From Bacteroidales bacterium (lineage in GTDB: Bacteria; Bacteroidota; Bacteroidia; Bacteroidales; JAAYUG01): DNA of 44,879 nt. The position numbers and the translations under genes are program-made. The notes under the pieces are model-generated. The model ran no database searches and was not told where the DNA came from. It worked only from the letters and a program-made list of their open reading frames with translations. The stretch lies in assembly GCA_012517825.1 (NCBI GenBank), contig JAAYUG010000185.1:1-44879 (forward strand), read 5' to 3'. Shown here piece after piece: positions 24,724 to 33,009 of the stretch; position 1 is the first letter of the stretch; each line of letters starts with the position of its first letter.

Positions 24724-25644
24724 TTATTTACCCATCCGGAAAAGCTTTTCCTTTTCCTCCCGGGTAAGGCTTTCATAGCCGCCTTTTGAGATTTTATCGA
24801 GTATTCGGTCAATTTCGGCCTGTTCATCCGCCTTGCGCCGGTTATACTCCATGTCATCCCCTGTTCTTTTGTAGGCCACATGCACTTTTGACTTCCTCCT
24901 GAAAGGGGAAGCAAGAAAAGAGAAGACGGTATCCATAAAACGTGAAAACCCGCGGCCCAGATCCTTGCCTTTTTTATACTGCCAGGCATACATAATACCG
25001 TAAAATGCTCCTCCCAGATGGGCAATATGACCGCCCGGATTCCCGTCAACGGGAATAAATATCAAATCTGTGAGAATAAAAAACAGGGCAATGTATTTGA
25101 TGCGCACCGGCCCTATAAAAATCAGATAAAACGTATAATCAGGCACCAGAAAAGAAATGGTTATGGCAACGGCCATGACGGCAGCTGAAGCTCCCAATGC
25201 CCATGAAGCGCCGGAGAAAGGAACAAGCGCCGGAATGAAAGCATAGGCCAGAACAAACAGAAAGGCCCCCGCCAAACCACCCAGCAAATAAACATTCAGC
25301 AGCTTCTTCTGGTCAAGGTACATGAGAAACACCCTCCCAAACCAATAGAACCAGAGCAAATTGAAAAGAATATGCAGAAAATCAAAATGAAGGAACATGT
25401 ACGAGATCAGGGTCCAGGGACGGAAAAGCAAGGTGGCCGGATTGGCCGGAAGCATGAGGTACTCCATCACATCGTGGTCAAAGCTCTGCCGGATGGCAGG
25501 CCCGCCAAGCAAATTCCCGCTGAAAAGGGCATATAACGTATACGTCAGCCGTATAACAATAAAAACTCCCAGGTTGATGTAAATAATCCTGGTCAGTGAA
25601 CTGCCCCTGCGGAACGATTCTTTAATTTCCTCCCATATCTTCAT
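24724..25644 (-). CDS. Rhomboid intramembrane serine protease
   Basis: A 306-residue polytopic membrane protein. The rhomboid catalytic dyad is visible: S153 in ALGASAAVM and H209 in HIAHLGGAFYG, with the HILFN segment (N95) providing the oxyanion-hole asparagine. About six membrane helices are followed by a charged cytoplasmic tail of about 80 residues (KRKSKVHVAYKRTGDD and on). Rhomboids cleave transmembrane segments of other proteins. The substrate is unknown. A second rhomboid gene lies 3 bases upstream, and the EEP-family gene follows after 14 bases. The two rhomboids are clearly different in sequence, so they are not a recent duplication. Confidence 0.88.
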   Translation of the reverse strand: MKIWEEIKESFRRGSSLTRIIYINLGVFIVIRLTYTLYALFSGNLLGGPAIRQSFDHDVMEYLMLPANPATLLFRPWTLISYMFLHFDFLHILFNLLWFYWFGRVFLMYLDQKKLLNVYLLGGLAGAFLFVLAYAFIPALVPFSGASWALGASAAVMAVAITISFLVPDYTFYLIFIGPVRIKYIALFFILTDLIFIPVDGNPGGHIAHLGGAFYGIMYAWQYKKGKDLGRGFSRFMDTVFSFLASPFRRKSKVHVAYKRTGDDMEYNRRKADEQAEIDRILDKISKGGYESLTREEKEKLFRMGK

Positions 25645-25647
25645 ACC

Positions 25648-26457
25648 TCAAAAAAAAGTTTTTCTGTCAGCTTTCCAGATTTTGATCAGAACAAACCCAA
25701 AAATCATGCCGCCCAGATGGGCAAAATGGGCTACCTGACTCCCCGGTTGCGTAATTCCCAGATACAATTCCAGCACACCATACAAAATAACAAAATACTT
25801 TGCCTTCATTGGTATCGGAGGGAAAAGCAACATAAGCTGGGTATTGGGAAACAGCATCCCGAAAGCAAGCAGAACGCCGAAAATTGCCCCCGAGGCACCA
25901 ACCGTAGGAATGTCCATCCGGAAGGTCAGCAGATCATTGAAAAAAGAACGCGCTCTTTCCAGGTACACCGGATTCGACGGATCGGCCGACCAGTAAGTAA
26001 TCAGCTTGTCATATACCTGCGTATAGTAAGCAGGAAATTGCCGCTGAATCAGATCGGCAAAACCGGCCGGCGTGGGATTACCTGCCATGAAACGGTCCAT
26101 GCCGTTCACCATCGCCTGAATCTGAAAATGATTCACCAGCAGGTGAAGCGAGGCTGCTCCCAGCCCTGTAATCATGTAGTAAATGAAAAAACGCTTCCCT
26201 CCCCATACCTGCTCAAGAACCGGCCCGAACATCCAGAGCGCAAACATATTGAAAAAAATATGCGCCAGCCCTCCGTGCATAAACATATGCGTTACCAGCT
26301 GAAGCGGTTTGAAATACGCCGATTTCCAATAGTGAAGGCCCAGAAGATTGATCAGAAAATCCGGGTTATGGTAGAGCATCCCTGCCCCCCAATTCGCAAT
26401 GAACAGTACAACATTGATCAGGATCAGGTTCTTAACTACAGGGGTAATATTCCTCAT
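25648..26457 (-). CDS. Rhomboid intramembrane serine protease
   Basis: A 269-residue polytopic protein with intact rhomboid residues: HIFFNMFALW (N70), VGASGAIFGVLLAFG (S189) and HFAHLGGMIFG (H247). A long insert of about 70 residues between helices 3 and 4 (roughly 112-183, polar, with PTPAGFADLIQRQF) is larger than in small bacterial rhomboids and should face the periplasm. The gene lies 64 bases after mutL and 3 bases before the second rhomboid gene on the minus strand, so all are probably co-transcribed. Substrates are unknown. Confidence 0.9.
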   Translation of the reverse strand: MRNITPVVKNLILINVVLFIANWGAGMLYHNPDFLINLLGLHYWKSAYFKPLQLVTHMFMHGGLAHIFFNMFALWMFGPVLEQVWGGKRFFIYYMITGLGAASLHLLVNHFQIQAMVNGMDRFMAGNPTPAGFADLIQRQFPAYYTQVYDKLITYWSADPSNPVYLERARSFFNDLLTFRMDIPTVGASGAIFGVLLAFGMLFPNTQLMLLFPPIPMKAKYFVILYGVLELYLGITQPGSQVAHFAHLGGMIFGFVLIKIWKADRKTFF

Positions 26458-26521
26458 TCTTTTTCAATAAAATAAAGTGCGAAAATACTCATCTTAATAA
26501 CTCCCCGCAATATGAATTGGT

Positions 26522-28348
26522 TCAGCGGAATTTTTTTTCTATTTCATCCATTGTTATGATGGTCAGTATGGCCCGGCCATCGAACGAAAAACTCGGGTTG
26601 GAACAGGCAAACAGTTGGTCTGTCATCAGGTTCATCTCTTCCTGCGTGAGCATCTTGCCGTAAGGAATGGCGGTCGCCCTGGCCAGGCTTTCTGCAATTT
26701 TTTCCCTTCCCATCCGGCCGGGATCTCCTTCCTCTTCCCGCACTGTATGAATAAACAATCGGATCATCTCTTCCGGATCACTCCCTTTCCATTCCGGCGG
26801 ACAGCCATACAGCACAACCGAACCGTTGCCAAAATCCCTCAGGTCAACCCCGGTTGACTGCAAATCCTGCAGCAGGGGCAGGAGAAACTGGTATTCATCT
26901 GTTGTCAGGGCTATCTGGCGCGGGAACAATTCCTGCTGGGAAGCCGCCTGCCGGCTTTTCAGTCCCTCCAGGTACCGCTCGTACAAAATCCTTTCGTGTG
27001 CCTTCTTCTGGTCAATGACCATCAGGCCCGACCTCACAGGGGTAACAATATACTTTCCCTTCACCTGAATAAACTTCCCGGGAATCTGTTCAGCCCTGCT
27101 TTCCTGCTGAAAGAGCCCGGGCTCGCCTTCTTTCTCTTCCGGTGCCTTTTCGAAACCGGAGTAAACCTTTTCCCAGTTGAGCAGTTCTGAGGTATGAAGC
27201 GAAGAAGCATACCTTGCAGTTCTCCTGCGCTCCGATTCCTTTTCAAAGGGATTGTATTCAGGGTCTATTTGTATTTCAGGTGTTCGTATTTCCGTATTTT
27301 TCTGCAGTACCGGAATTTCAATACCGGCATCAGCTTCAAAATCGAGTGAAGGGATGATGTTGAATTTGCCCAGCCCCTCCCGCACACTGGCATGAAGTAT
27401 CTGCCAGATGGCCTGTTCATCTTCAAATTTCACCTCCGTCTTGGTAGGATGAATATTCACATCAATGCTTTCAGGAGGCACTGTGAGAAAGATAAAATAC
27501 GAGGGGACCGTACCCGAGGGCAAAATCTTTTCATACGCCTGCGCCACCGCCTTATGAAGATAACCATGGCGGATAAACCGGCGATTCACAAAAAAATACT
27601 GGTCACCGTACGTTTTTTTTGCCAGCTGTGGTTTCCCGATATACCCTCCTATGGAAACAAGACTGGTTTCCGATTTAATCTCTACCAGATTCTGCAATGC
27701 CTGTCTGCCCATCAGCCGCACAATGCGCTGCAGAAGCCCTGAGGAAGGAAGGTTGTATAGCTCGGCATTGTTATGCATCAACACAAACGAAATATCATGA
27801 AAAGGAATCGCCACCCTGAAAAATTCCTGCAAAATATATTTTTGTTCCGTGGTGTCTGACTTGAGAAATTTCCTGCGTGCCGGCGTATTGAAAAACAGGT
27901 TTTTTACCTGAAACTGCGTGCCGGGATTGCATGCAACCGGTTCCTGACCCAGAAACTTTGATCCCGAAATACGAACCTCCGTTCCTGTTTCGGAATCTCT
28001 GGTACGCGTGCGCAATATAACTTCCGCCACAGCCGCAATGGAGGCCAGGGCTTCGCCACGGAATCCCATGGTACGGATGGAAAACAAATCAGAAGCTTCC
28101 CTGATCTTGGATGTGGCATGCCGCTCAAAAGCCATCCGGGCATCCGTTTCCGACATGCCGCATCCGTCATCGGTTACCTGGATCAGCGTTCGCCCGGCAT
28201 CCTTTACCACCAGCGAAATGTTCTTCCCCCCGGCATCAATTGCATTCTCGAGCAGCTCCTTTACCACCGAAGCCGGACGCTGAATAACCTCTCCTGCAGC
28301 AATCTGATTGGCAACCGAATCAGGCAACAAACGAATGATATCAGGCAT
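26522..28348 (-). CDS. mutL: DNA mismatch repair protein MutL
   Basis: A 608-residue protein that couples mismatch recognition by MutS to strand removal. The N-terminal GHKL ATPase is clear: IAAGEVIQRPASVVKELLEN, DDGCGM and GFRGEALASI, then VNRRFIRHG and DVNIHPTKTEVKF. A non-conserved linker follows, then the C-terminal dimer/endonuclease domain. There the metal-binding motif, normally DQHA(X)2E(X)4E, reads DQKKAHERILYE (D446 on): the His and Ala are both Lys, while D, E and E remain. Near the C-terminus SFDGRAILT occupies the place of the usual HGRP motif. Whether it still nicks DNA is uncertain. It lies 13 bases behind a small membrane protein gene and 64 bases ahead of the rhomboids. Confidence 0.95.
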   Translation of the reverse strand: MPDIIRLLPDSVANQIAAGEVIQRPASVVKELLENAIDAGGKNISLVVKDAGRTLIQVTDDGCGMSETDARMAFERHATSKIREASDLFSIRTMGFRGEALASIAAVAEVILRTRTRDSETGTEVRISGSKFLGQEPVACNPGTQFQVKNLFFNTPARRKFLKSDTTEQKYILQEFFRVAIPFHDISFVLMHNNAELYNLPSSGLLQRIVRLMGRQALQNLVEIKSETSLVSIGGYIGKPQLAKKTYGDQYFFVNRRFIRHGYLHKAVAQAYEKILPSGTVPSYFIFLTVPPESIDVNIHPTKTEVKFEDEQAIWQILHASVREGLGKFNIIPSLDFEADAGIEIPVLQKNTEIRTPEIQIDPEYNPFEKESERRRTARYASSLHTSELLNWEKVYSGFEKAPEEKEGEPGLFQQESRAEQIPGKFIQVKGKYIVTPVRSGLMVIDQKKAHERILYERYLEGLKSRQAASQQELFPRQIALTTDEYQFLLPLLQDLQSTGVDLRDFGNGSVVLYGCPPEWKGSDPEEMIRLFIHTVREEEGDPGRMGREKIAESLARATAIPYGKMLTQEEMNLMTDQLFACSNPSFSFDGRAILTIITMDEIEKKFR

Positions 28349-28361
28349 AGAAAATTGCTTT

Positions 28362-28649
28362 CTACCGGTACACCAGAATATAAATCAGAAACAACAAAAT
28401 GATAAGAATCGCCAGCAGCCTTAAACCGGAATTCAGATCATGCTTGCGTCTGATATCCCTGGCATCCCTCAGAAACCCCCTGCGCAAGGTTGTATAATGC
28501 TCCTCAGGATGTTTCTCTTTCTCAGCCGCAATCTCTGCCTCAATCTGCCTGATCCGTTCTTCCCTTGCCTCCTTCTGCGGATCATAATACCTCGGCGTAT
28601 AATCAAACTGCCGGGGTTTCCTGGTCTGAAAAAATGAAAAAAAACTCAT
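28362..28649 (-). CDS. Small tail-anchored membrane protein, unknown function
   Basis: A 95-residue protein. Residues 1-75 are highly charged and partly helical (KEAREERIRQIEAEIAAEKE). Residues about 78-94 form one hydrophobic helix at the very C-terminus, so the bulk faces the cytoplasm with a tail anchor. No family is recognised. It is the first gene of the mutL-rhomboid cluster, 13 bases ahead of mutL, and has a good TAnnTTTG promoter box 19 bases upstream of its ATG, which supports its being a real gene. Confidence 0.7.
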   Translation of the reverse strand: MSFFSFFQTRKPRQFDYTPRYYDPQKEAREERIRQIEAEIAAEKEKHPEEHYTTLRRGFLRDARDIRRKHDLNSGLRLLAILIILLFLIYILVYR

Positions 28650-28667
28650 GACGTACTGATTTTTTTA

Positions 28668-28675
28668 CAAAGGTA
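28668..28675 (-). promoter_or_regulatory. TAnnTTTG promoter box for the mutL cluster
   Basis: On the minus strand the bases read TACCTTTG, an exact match to the Bacteroidetes -7 box, 19 bases ahead of the ATG at 28649. No good -33 TTTG was found at the usual spacing. Confidence 0.5.
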
Positions 28676-28708
28676 TCCATTCCTGAACAATTTCCCTTGT
28701 TCATTTAT

Positions 28709-28740
28709 CCCGGATTGCACATCAGGAGTGCAAGCGAACT
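28709..28740 (+). repeat. Truncated copy of the 145-base repeat
   Basis: CCCGGATTGCACATCAGGAG followed by TGCAAGCGAACT matches the first 32 bases of a repeat unit, then stops abruptly at the point where the inner right arm should begin. It lies in the 299-base gap between divergent genes; the rest of that gap holds the two promoters and nothing else recognised. Confidence 0.8.
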
Positions 28741-28948
28741 AAAAAAATCTTTCTGATCCGGTTCTTCCTTTTTTTCATCGCAATGTGTTGTATTTCTTTG
28801 TGTTATATTTTTAAAGCATTGCCGGCACAAAAAAAAATTTCACCATGCTGTGCGAGATTTTCCCTTTTCGGGTATAAATCATAAAAAGACCGATGATGGA
28901 TCGGGCTGGAATTTTTACTTTCGTTGCTGAATTCCAAACAAAAAAAGT

Positions 28949-29539
28949 ATGGATCATTCACAGCTGACATTACAGCCCCTCATCAGAAAGTCTCTTGAAG
29001 AGGCCCGCCAGGTGATCGACCGGTTCATAGCAGACGAAAAAAACCTGCACCATATTGAACAGGCGGGGAAAATTATGGCGGAAGCCATCACCGCAGGCCA
29101 TAAAATTATTTCCTGCGGTAACGGAGGTTCCATGTGCGATGCCATGCACTTTGCCGAAGAACTGAGCGGTCGTTTCCGCGATGACCGCCGTGCGGTGGCG
29201 GCTATTTCCATCTCCGACCCTTCGCATATAACCTGTGCCGCCAACGATTACGGGTTCGAAAGCATCTTTTCCCGCTATGTCGAAGCCATCGGACAAAAAG
29301 GCGATGTACTGCTGGCAATCAGCACCAGCGGCCGCTCAGGCAATGTGATCAAAGCGGCAGAAATCGCCCGCGAAAAGGAGATGAAAGTGGTGGCCCTGAC
29401 CGGCAAAACCGGAGGAGAACTTGCCGGCATTGCCGATGTCGAAATCCGCGTCGATCACAAAGGCTATTCCGACAGAATTCAGGAAGTCCATATCAAGGTT
29501 ATCCACATCCTGATTGAGATTATCGAAAAGCATCTGTGA
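28949..29539 (+). CDS. gmhA: Phosphoheptose isomerase GmhA
   Basis: A 196-residue SIS-domain protein. It converts sedoheptulose-7-phosphate to D-glycero-D-manno-heptose-7-phosphate, the first step towards the heptose of the lipopolysaccharide core. Diagnostic blocks are [45 protein letters not shown] and the C-terminal [12 protein letters not shown] with the metal-binding histidine. Length is normal. It lies 3 bases ahead of the ComM-like gene. The later heptose genes (hldE, gmhB) are not in this window. The ATG at 28949 follows an A-rich stretch, as is usual for Bacteroidetes starts. Confidence 0.93.
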   Translation: MDHSQLTLQPLIRKSLEEARQVIDRFIADEKNLHHIEQAGKIMAEAITAGHKIISCGNGGSMCDAMHFAEELSGRFRDDRRAVAAISISDPSHITCAANDYGFESIFSRYVEAIGQKGDVLLAISTSGRSGNVIKAAEIAREKEMKVVALTGKTGGELAGIADVEIRVDHKGYSDRIQEVHIKVIHILIEIIEKHL

Positions 29540-29542
29540 TCT

Positions 29543-31081
29543 ATGCTGGTAAAAACATTTGCTGCTGCAGTACAGGGAATACAGGCCATTACCGTCACTA
29601 TTGAAGTCACTACTGCCCAGGGAGCAAAGTATTTTCTGGTCGGACTGCCCGATAACGCCGTCAAGGAAAGCCAGCAGCGCATTGAATCAGCTCTGAAATC
29701 CGCCGGGTTTAAAATGCCCCAGCGAAGGCTGGTTATCAACATGGCTCCTGCTGATATCCGCAAAGAGGGCTCAGCTTACGACCTGCCCATTGCTATCGCC
29801 ATCCTGGCCGCCGAAGAACACATCAAACCCGATAAAATTGGCCGGTACATGATGATGGGAGAACTTTCCCTCGACGGAAACATCCAACCCATAAAAGGAG
29901 TGCTGCCCATGGCGCTGAGGGCTAAAGAAGACGGATTCAGAGGGTGCATCCTGCCCCGGGCCAATGCCCGCGAAGCAGCAGTGGTCAACGGCCTTGAAAT
30001 TTACGGAGTGGAACACATCAGTGATGTGATCTCCTTCATGAACAATGAAAAAGAATTGATTCCGGTTATCGTCAATGCCCAGGAAGAATTCTTTCAACAG
30101 GCAAACAAATACGATATTGACTTTTCTGATGTCAGGGGACAGGAAAATATTAAACGTGCCCTTGAGGTTGCTGTAGCCGGATCGCACAACATACTGATGA
30201 TTGGACCCCCCGGCGCAGGAAAAACCATGCTGGCCAAACGGATTCCTACCATAATTCCTCCGCTCACCCTCGAAGAAGCCCTTGAAACAACAAAAATCCA
30301 CTCCGTTGCCGGAAAAGTTGGCAAGGACATGGCCCTCCTTACCGTGCGCCCTTTCCGTGCCCCCCACCACACAACCTCCGATGTTGCCCTCGTGGGCGGT
30401 GGCACCTACCCCCAGCCGGGAGAAATTTCCCTGGCACACAACGGTGTGCTTTTTCTCGATGAACTCCCGGAATTCAAAAGAACTGTCCTCGAAGTCCTGC
30501 GACAGCCCCTCGAAGACAGAGTCATCACCGTGTCGCGGGCTAAATTCTCCGTTTCATACCCGGCCAGCTTCATGCTCGTTGCCTCCATGAACCCCTGCCC
30601 CTGCGGATATTTCAACCACCCCGAAAAAGAATGCGTCTGTTCGCCGGCCATCCGGCAAAAATACATCCACCGCATCTCAGGCCCCCTGCTCGACCGTATC
30701 GACATCCACATCGAGGTTGTGCCCGTCCCTTTCGAAAAACTCTCGGAACAACGAAACGGCGAAAGCAGTGCCGCCATCAGGGAACGGGTCATAAGAGCCA
30801 GAAAAATACAGGAAGAACGGTTCCGGGGTATCAAACATGTCCACTGCAATGCCCAGATGAGTTCCTCTCTCATCCGCAGGCACTGCCAGCTTTCTTCCCA
30901 GGGTCAGACCCTGCTGAAAAATGCCATGGATAAACTCGGACTTTCGGCCCGGGCTTACGACCGGATACTGAAGGTGGCACGCACCATTGCCGACCTCGAC
31001 CAGAGCCAGGACATACGTACCGAACATCTGGCCGAAGCAATACAATACCGCAGCCTCGACAGGGAAACCTGGGGTACCTAA
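29543..31081 (+). CDS. ComM/YifB-family AAA+ ATPase
   Basis: A 512-residue protein of the Mg-chelatase-like YifB/ComM family. The N-terminal domain (about 1-170) is the Lon-like S5/ChlI fold. The AAA+ module has Walker A GPPGAGKT and Walker [11 protein letters not shown], with [20 protein letters not shown] forming a cysteine-rich, probably zinc-binding, insert. The C-terminal ChlI-like helical domain ends the protein. In naturally competent bacteria ComM is a branch-migration helicase that helps integrate incoming DNA; its role elsewhere is less clear. Translation starts 3 bases after gmhA. The end overlaps the convergent sugar-kinase gene by 4 bases. Confidence 0.93.
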   Translation: MLVKTFAAAVQGIQAITVTIEVTTAQGAKYFLVGLPDNAVKESQQRIESALKSAGFKMPQRRLVINMAPADIRKEGSAYDLPIAIAILAAEEHIKPDKIGRYMMMGELSLDGNIQPIKGVLPMALRAKEDGFRGCILPRANAREAAVVNGLEIYGVEHISDVISFMNNEKELIPVIVNAQEEFFQQANKYDIDFSDVRGQENIKRALEVAVAGSHNILMIGPPGAGKTMLAKRIPTIIPPLTLEEALETTKIHSVAGKVGKDMALLTVRPFRAPHHTTSDVALVGGGTYPQPGEISLAHNGVLFLDELPEFKRTVLEVLRQPLEDRVITVSRAKFSVSYPASFMLVASMNPCPCGYFNHPEKECVCSPAIRQKYIHRISGPLLDRIDIHIEVVPVPFEKLSEQRNGESSAAIRERVIRARKIQEERFRGIKHVHCNAQMSSSLIRRHCQLSSQGQTLLKNAMDKLGLSARAYDRILKVARTIADLDQSQDIRTEHLAEAIQYRSLDRETWGT

Positions 31082-32181
31082 CGGACGATCCTGGCGCTTC
31101 CTCCCTTTACGATTTTCTCTACTTCAGCAAGAGTGGCCATCGAAGTATCGCCGGGCGTCGTCATGGCCAGTGCTCCGTGAGCAGCTCCATACGCCACGGC
31201 AAGCTGCGGATCTTTCCCTTCCAGCAAAGCGTAAATCAGTCCGGATGCGAAACTGTCTCCTCCCCCCACCCGGTCAAAGATCTCAAGATTTTCAATTACC
31301 GGTGCCTCATGAAATTCCCCGCCTGCATAACAGATAGCCCCCCACGAATTGATGGTGGCCGTTTTGACCGTACGCAGGGTGGTGGCAACAACCTTAAAAT
31401 TGGGGTAATCACGTACGGCCCTTTCAATCATTTTCCTGAATCCGGCTGTATTGAGCGAAGAAAGGTTTTCGTCAACCCCTTCTACTTCATAGCCAAGGCA
31501 GGCGGTAAAATCCTCCTCATTGCCCAGCATCACATCCACCAGCGGAGCAAGGCGCCTGTTCACTTCACGGGCCTTTTCAAGGCCGCCCGTAGCCTTCCAT
31601 AACGACGGCCGGTAATTCAGGTCATACGAAACAATGGTGCCATACCGGTGTGCTGCCTGCATTGCTTCTTCAACAACTCCGGGCGTAGTCTCAGAAAGCG
31701 CCGCATAAATGCCCCCTGTATGAAACCACCGCACGCCGAGAGTACCAAAAATATAATCCCAGTCAACATCCCCCTTCTTCATAAGAGAAGCAGCGGTGTG
31801 CCCCCGGTCCGAAACCCCCACGGCCCCGCGGATGCCATAACCGCGTTCGGTAAAATTTAAGCCGTTCCGCACGGTGCGGCCTACCCCGTCATAAGGAACC
31901 CACCGGATAAAAGAAACATCCACTCCTCCCTGCAGGATGAAATCCTCCACCAGATGCCCGACTTCATTGTCAGCCAGAGCCGTAACAACGGCCGTCTTCA
32001 ATCCGAAACACTTCCTCAATCCCCGGCTCACATTGTATTCTCCTCCTCCTTCCCATACCCTGAACGAACGGGCCGTTCGGATCCTTCCCTCACCAGGGTC
32101 GAACCGTAACATCACCTCACCCAGTGAAATACAATCAAATTGGCACTCTTCACGATTCCTGATGTGCAATCCGTTTTTCAT
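31078..32181 (-). CDS. PfkB-family sugar kinase, 2-keto-3-deoxygluconate-kinase-like
   Basis: A 367-residue ribokinase-fold enzyme. The N-terminal [14 protein letters not shown] and [12 protein letters not shown] blocks bind the sugar. [17 protein letters not shown] is the PfkB signature 2 with the catalytic aspartate. The segment order resembles KdgK proteins that phosphorylate 2-keto-3-deoxygluconate in uronate breakdown or the Entner-Doudoroff route. No KDPG aldolase or uronate gene lies beside it, so the substrate remains inferred. The protein is longer than the usual 310-340 residues because of an N-terminal extension. It is divergent from the potassium-uptake genes. Confidence 0.82.
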   Translation of the reverse strand: MKNGLHIRNREECQFDCISLGEVMLRFDPGEGRIRTARSFRVWEGGGEYNVSRGLRKCFGLKTAVVTALADNEVGHLVEDFILQGGVDVSFIRWVPYDGVGRTVRNGLNFTERGYGIRGAVGVSDRGHTAASLMKKGDVDWDYIFGTLGVRWFHTGGIYAALSETTPGVVEEAMQAAHRYGTIVSYDLNYRPSLWKATGGLEKAREVNRRLAPLVDVMLGNEEDFTACLGYEVEGVDENLSSLNTAGFRKMIERAVRDYPNFKVVATTLRTVKTATINSWGAICYAGGEFHEAPVIENLEIFDRVGGGDSFASGLIYALLEGKDPQLAVAYGAAHGALAMTTPGDTSMATLAEVEKIVKGGSARIVR

Positions 32182-32268
32182 AACTGAAATTTTAAGTCAC
32201 TAATATTGAAGATATTACGATTTTTTCACTTCCTTCTGCTCCCGAACGCAATGTAACAGGAAAAGTTA

Positions 32269-32276
32269 TACCTTTG
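32269..32276 (+). promoter_or_regulatory. TAnnTTTG promoter box for the potassium uptake operon
   Basis: TACCTTTG exactly matches the Bacteroidetes -7 box and lies 21 bases ahead of the ATG at 32298. No -33 TTTG is seen at the usual distance. Confidence 0.5.
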
Positions 32277-32297
32277 TTTGCTTTTTTTGCTAAAAAT

Positions 32298-32993
32298 ATG
32301 GCAGCAAACAAATTTGCAGTCATCGGGCTTGGCCGGTTCGGCACCTCCATAGCCCGCGCACTTTCAAAAAACGGAGCCGAAGTGCTGGCGATCGATATGA
32401 ATCAGGAACGGGTGGATGTTGTTTCAGCTGACGTAGCCTATGCCATTGCTCTTGATGCCATCGACAAAAAGGCTCTTGCATCCCAGAACCTGCAGGATTT
32501 TGACGGGGTGGTGGTTGCCATAGGAAACGATTTCGAACACCTTCTGCTCTCCGTGGTAGCCTTGCAGGAACTTGGCATCAAACGGATCATCGCCCGGGCC
32601 AGCGGCCGCCGCCAGCGAATTATTCTGGAAAAACTCGGTATTACCGAAATCTTTCAGCCCGAAGAAGAAGTGGGAACACTCGTCGCCGAGCGCCTCATCA
32701 ATCCTTCGCTGATCTCCTACCTCCAGCTGCCCGACGAATACCGTATCGCCGAAATCAAAACCCCGAAGAACATTATCGGAAAAACCGTGGAGGAAGTCAG
32801 GTTCCGCGATAAATACCATATCAGCCTTGTTACCCTGAAACACGTTGAAGAAATTCTCAAGGATACAGAAATGTATTCCGAACACCATATCAAAGGCGTA
32901 CCCAGTTCTCAAACCATCATACAGGAACAGGACTTTCTGGTAGTCTTCGGTAAAGAACCTGATATTGAGCGTTTTATTGAAGTAAATTCGTAA
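32298..32993 (+). CDS. trkA: Potassium uptake regulatory subunit (KtrA/TrkA-type RCK protein)
   Basis: A 231-residue cytoplasmic RCK protein that gates the partner channel by binding nucleotides. The Rossmann GLGRFGTSIARAL motif near the N-terminus is followed by an acidic strand end (AIDMN), then RCK_N to about 130 and a TrkA_C domain to about 220. One RCK pair only, as in KtrA, not two as in E. coli TrkA. The frame is open to 32274, but the ATG at 32298 gives the normal N-terminus MAANKFAVIGLG. It lies 16 bases ahead of the channel gene. Confidence 0.92.
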   Translation: MAANKFAVIGLGRFGTSIARALSKNGAEVLAIDMNQERVDVVSADVAYAIALDAIDKKALASQNLQDFDGVVVAIGNDFEHLLLSVVALQELGIKRIIARASGRRQRIILEKLGITEIFQPEEEVGTLVAERLINPSLISYLQLPDEYRIAEIKTPKNIIGKTVEEVRFRDKYHISLVTLKHVEEILKDTEMYSEHHIKGVPSSQTIIQEQDFLVVFGKEPDIERFIEVNS

Positions 32994-33009
32994 TTTTCCT
33001 GTTGACTTC

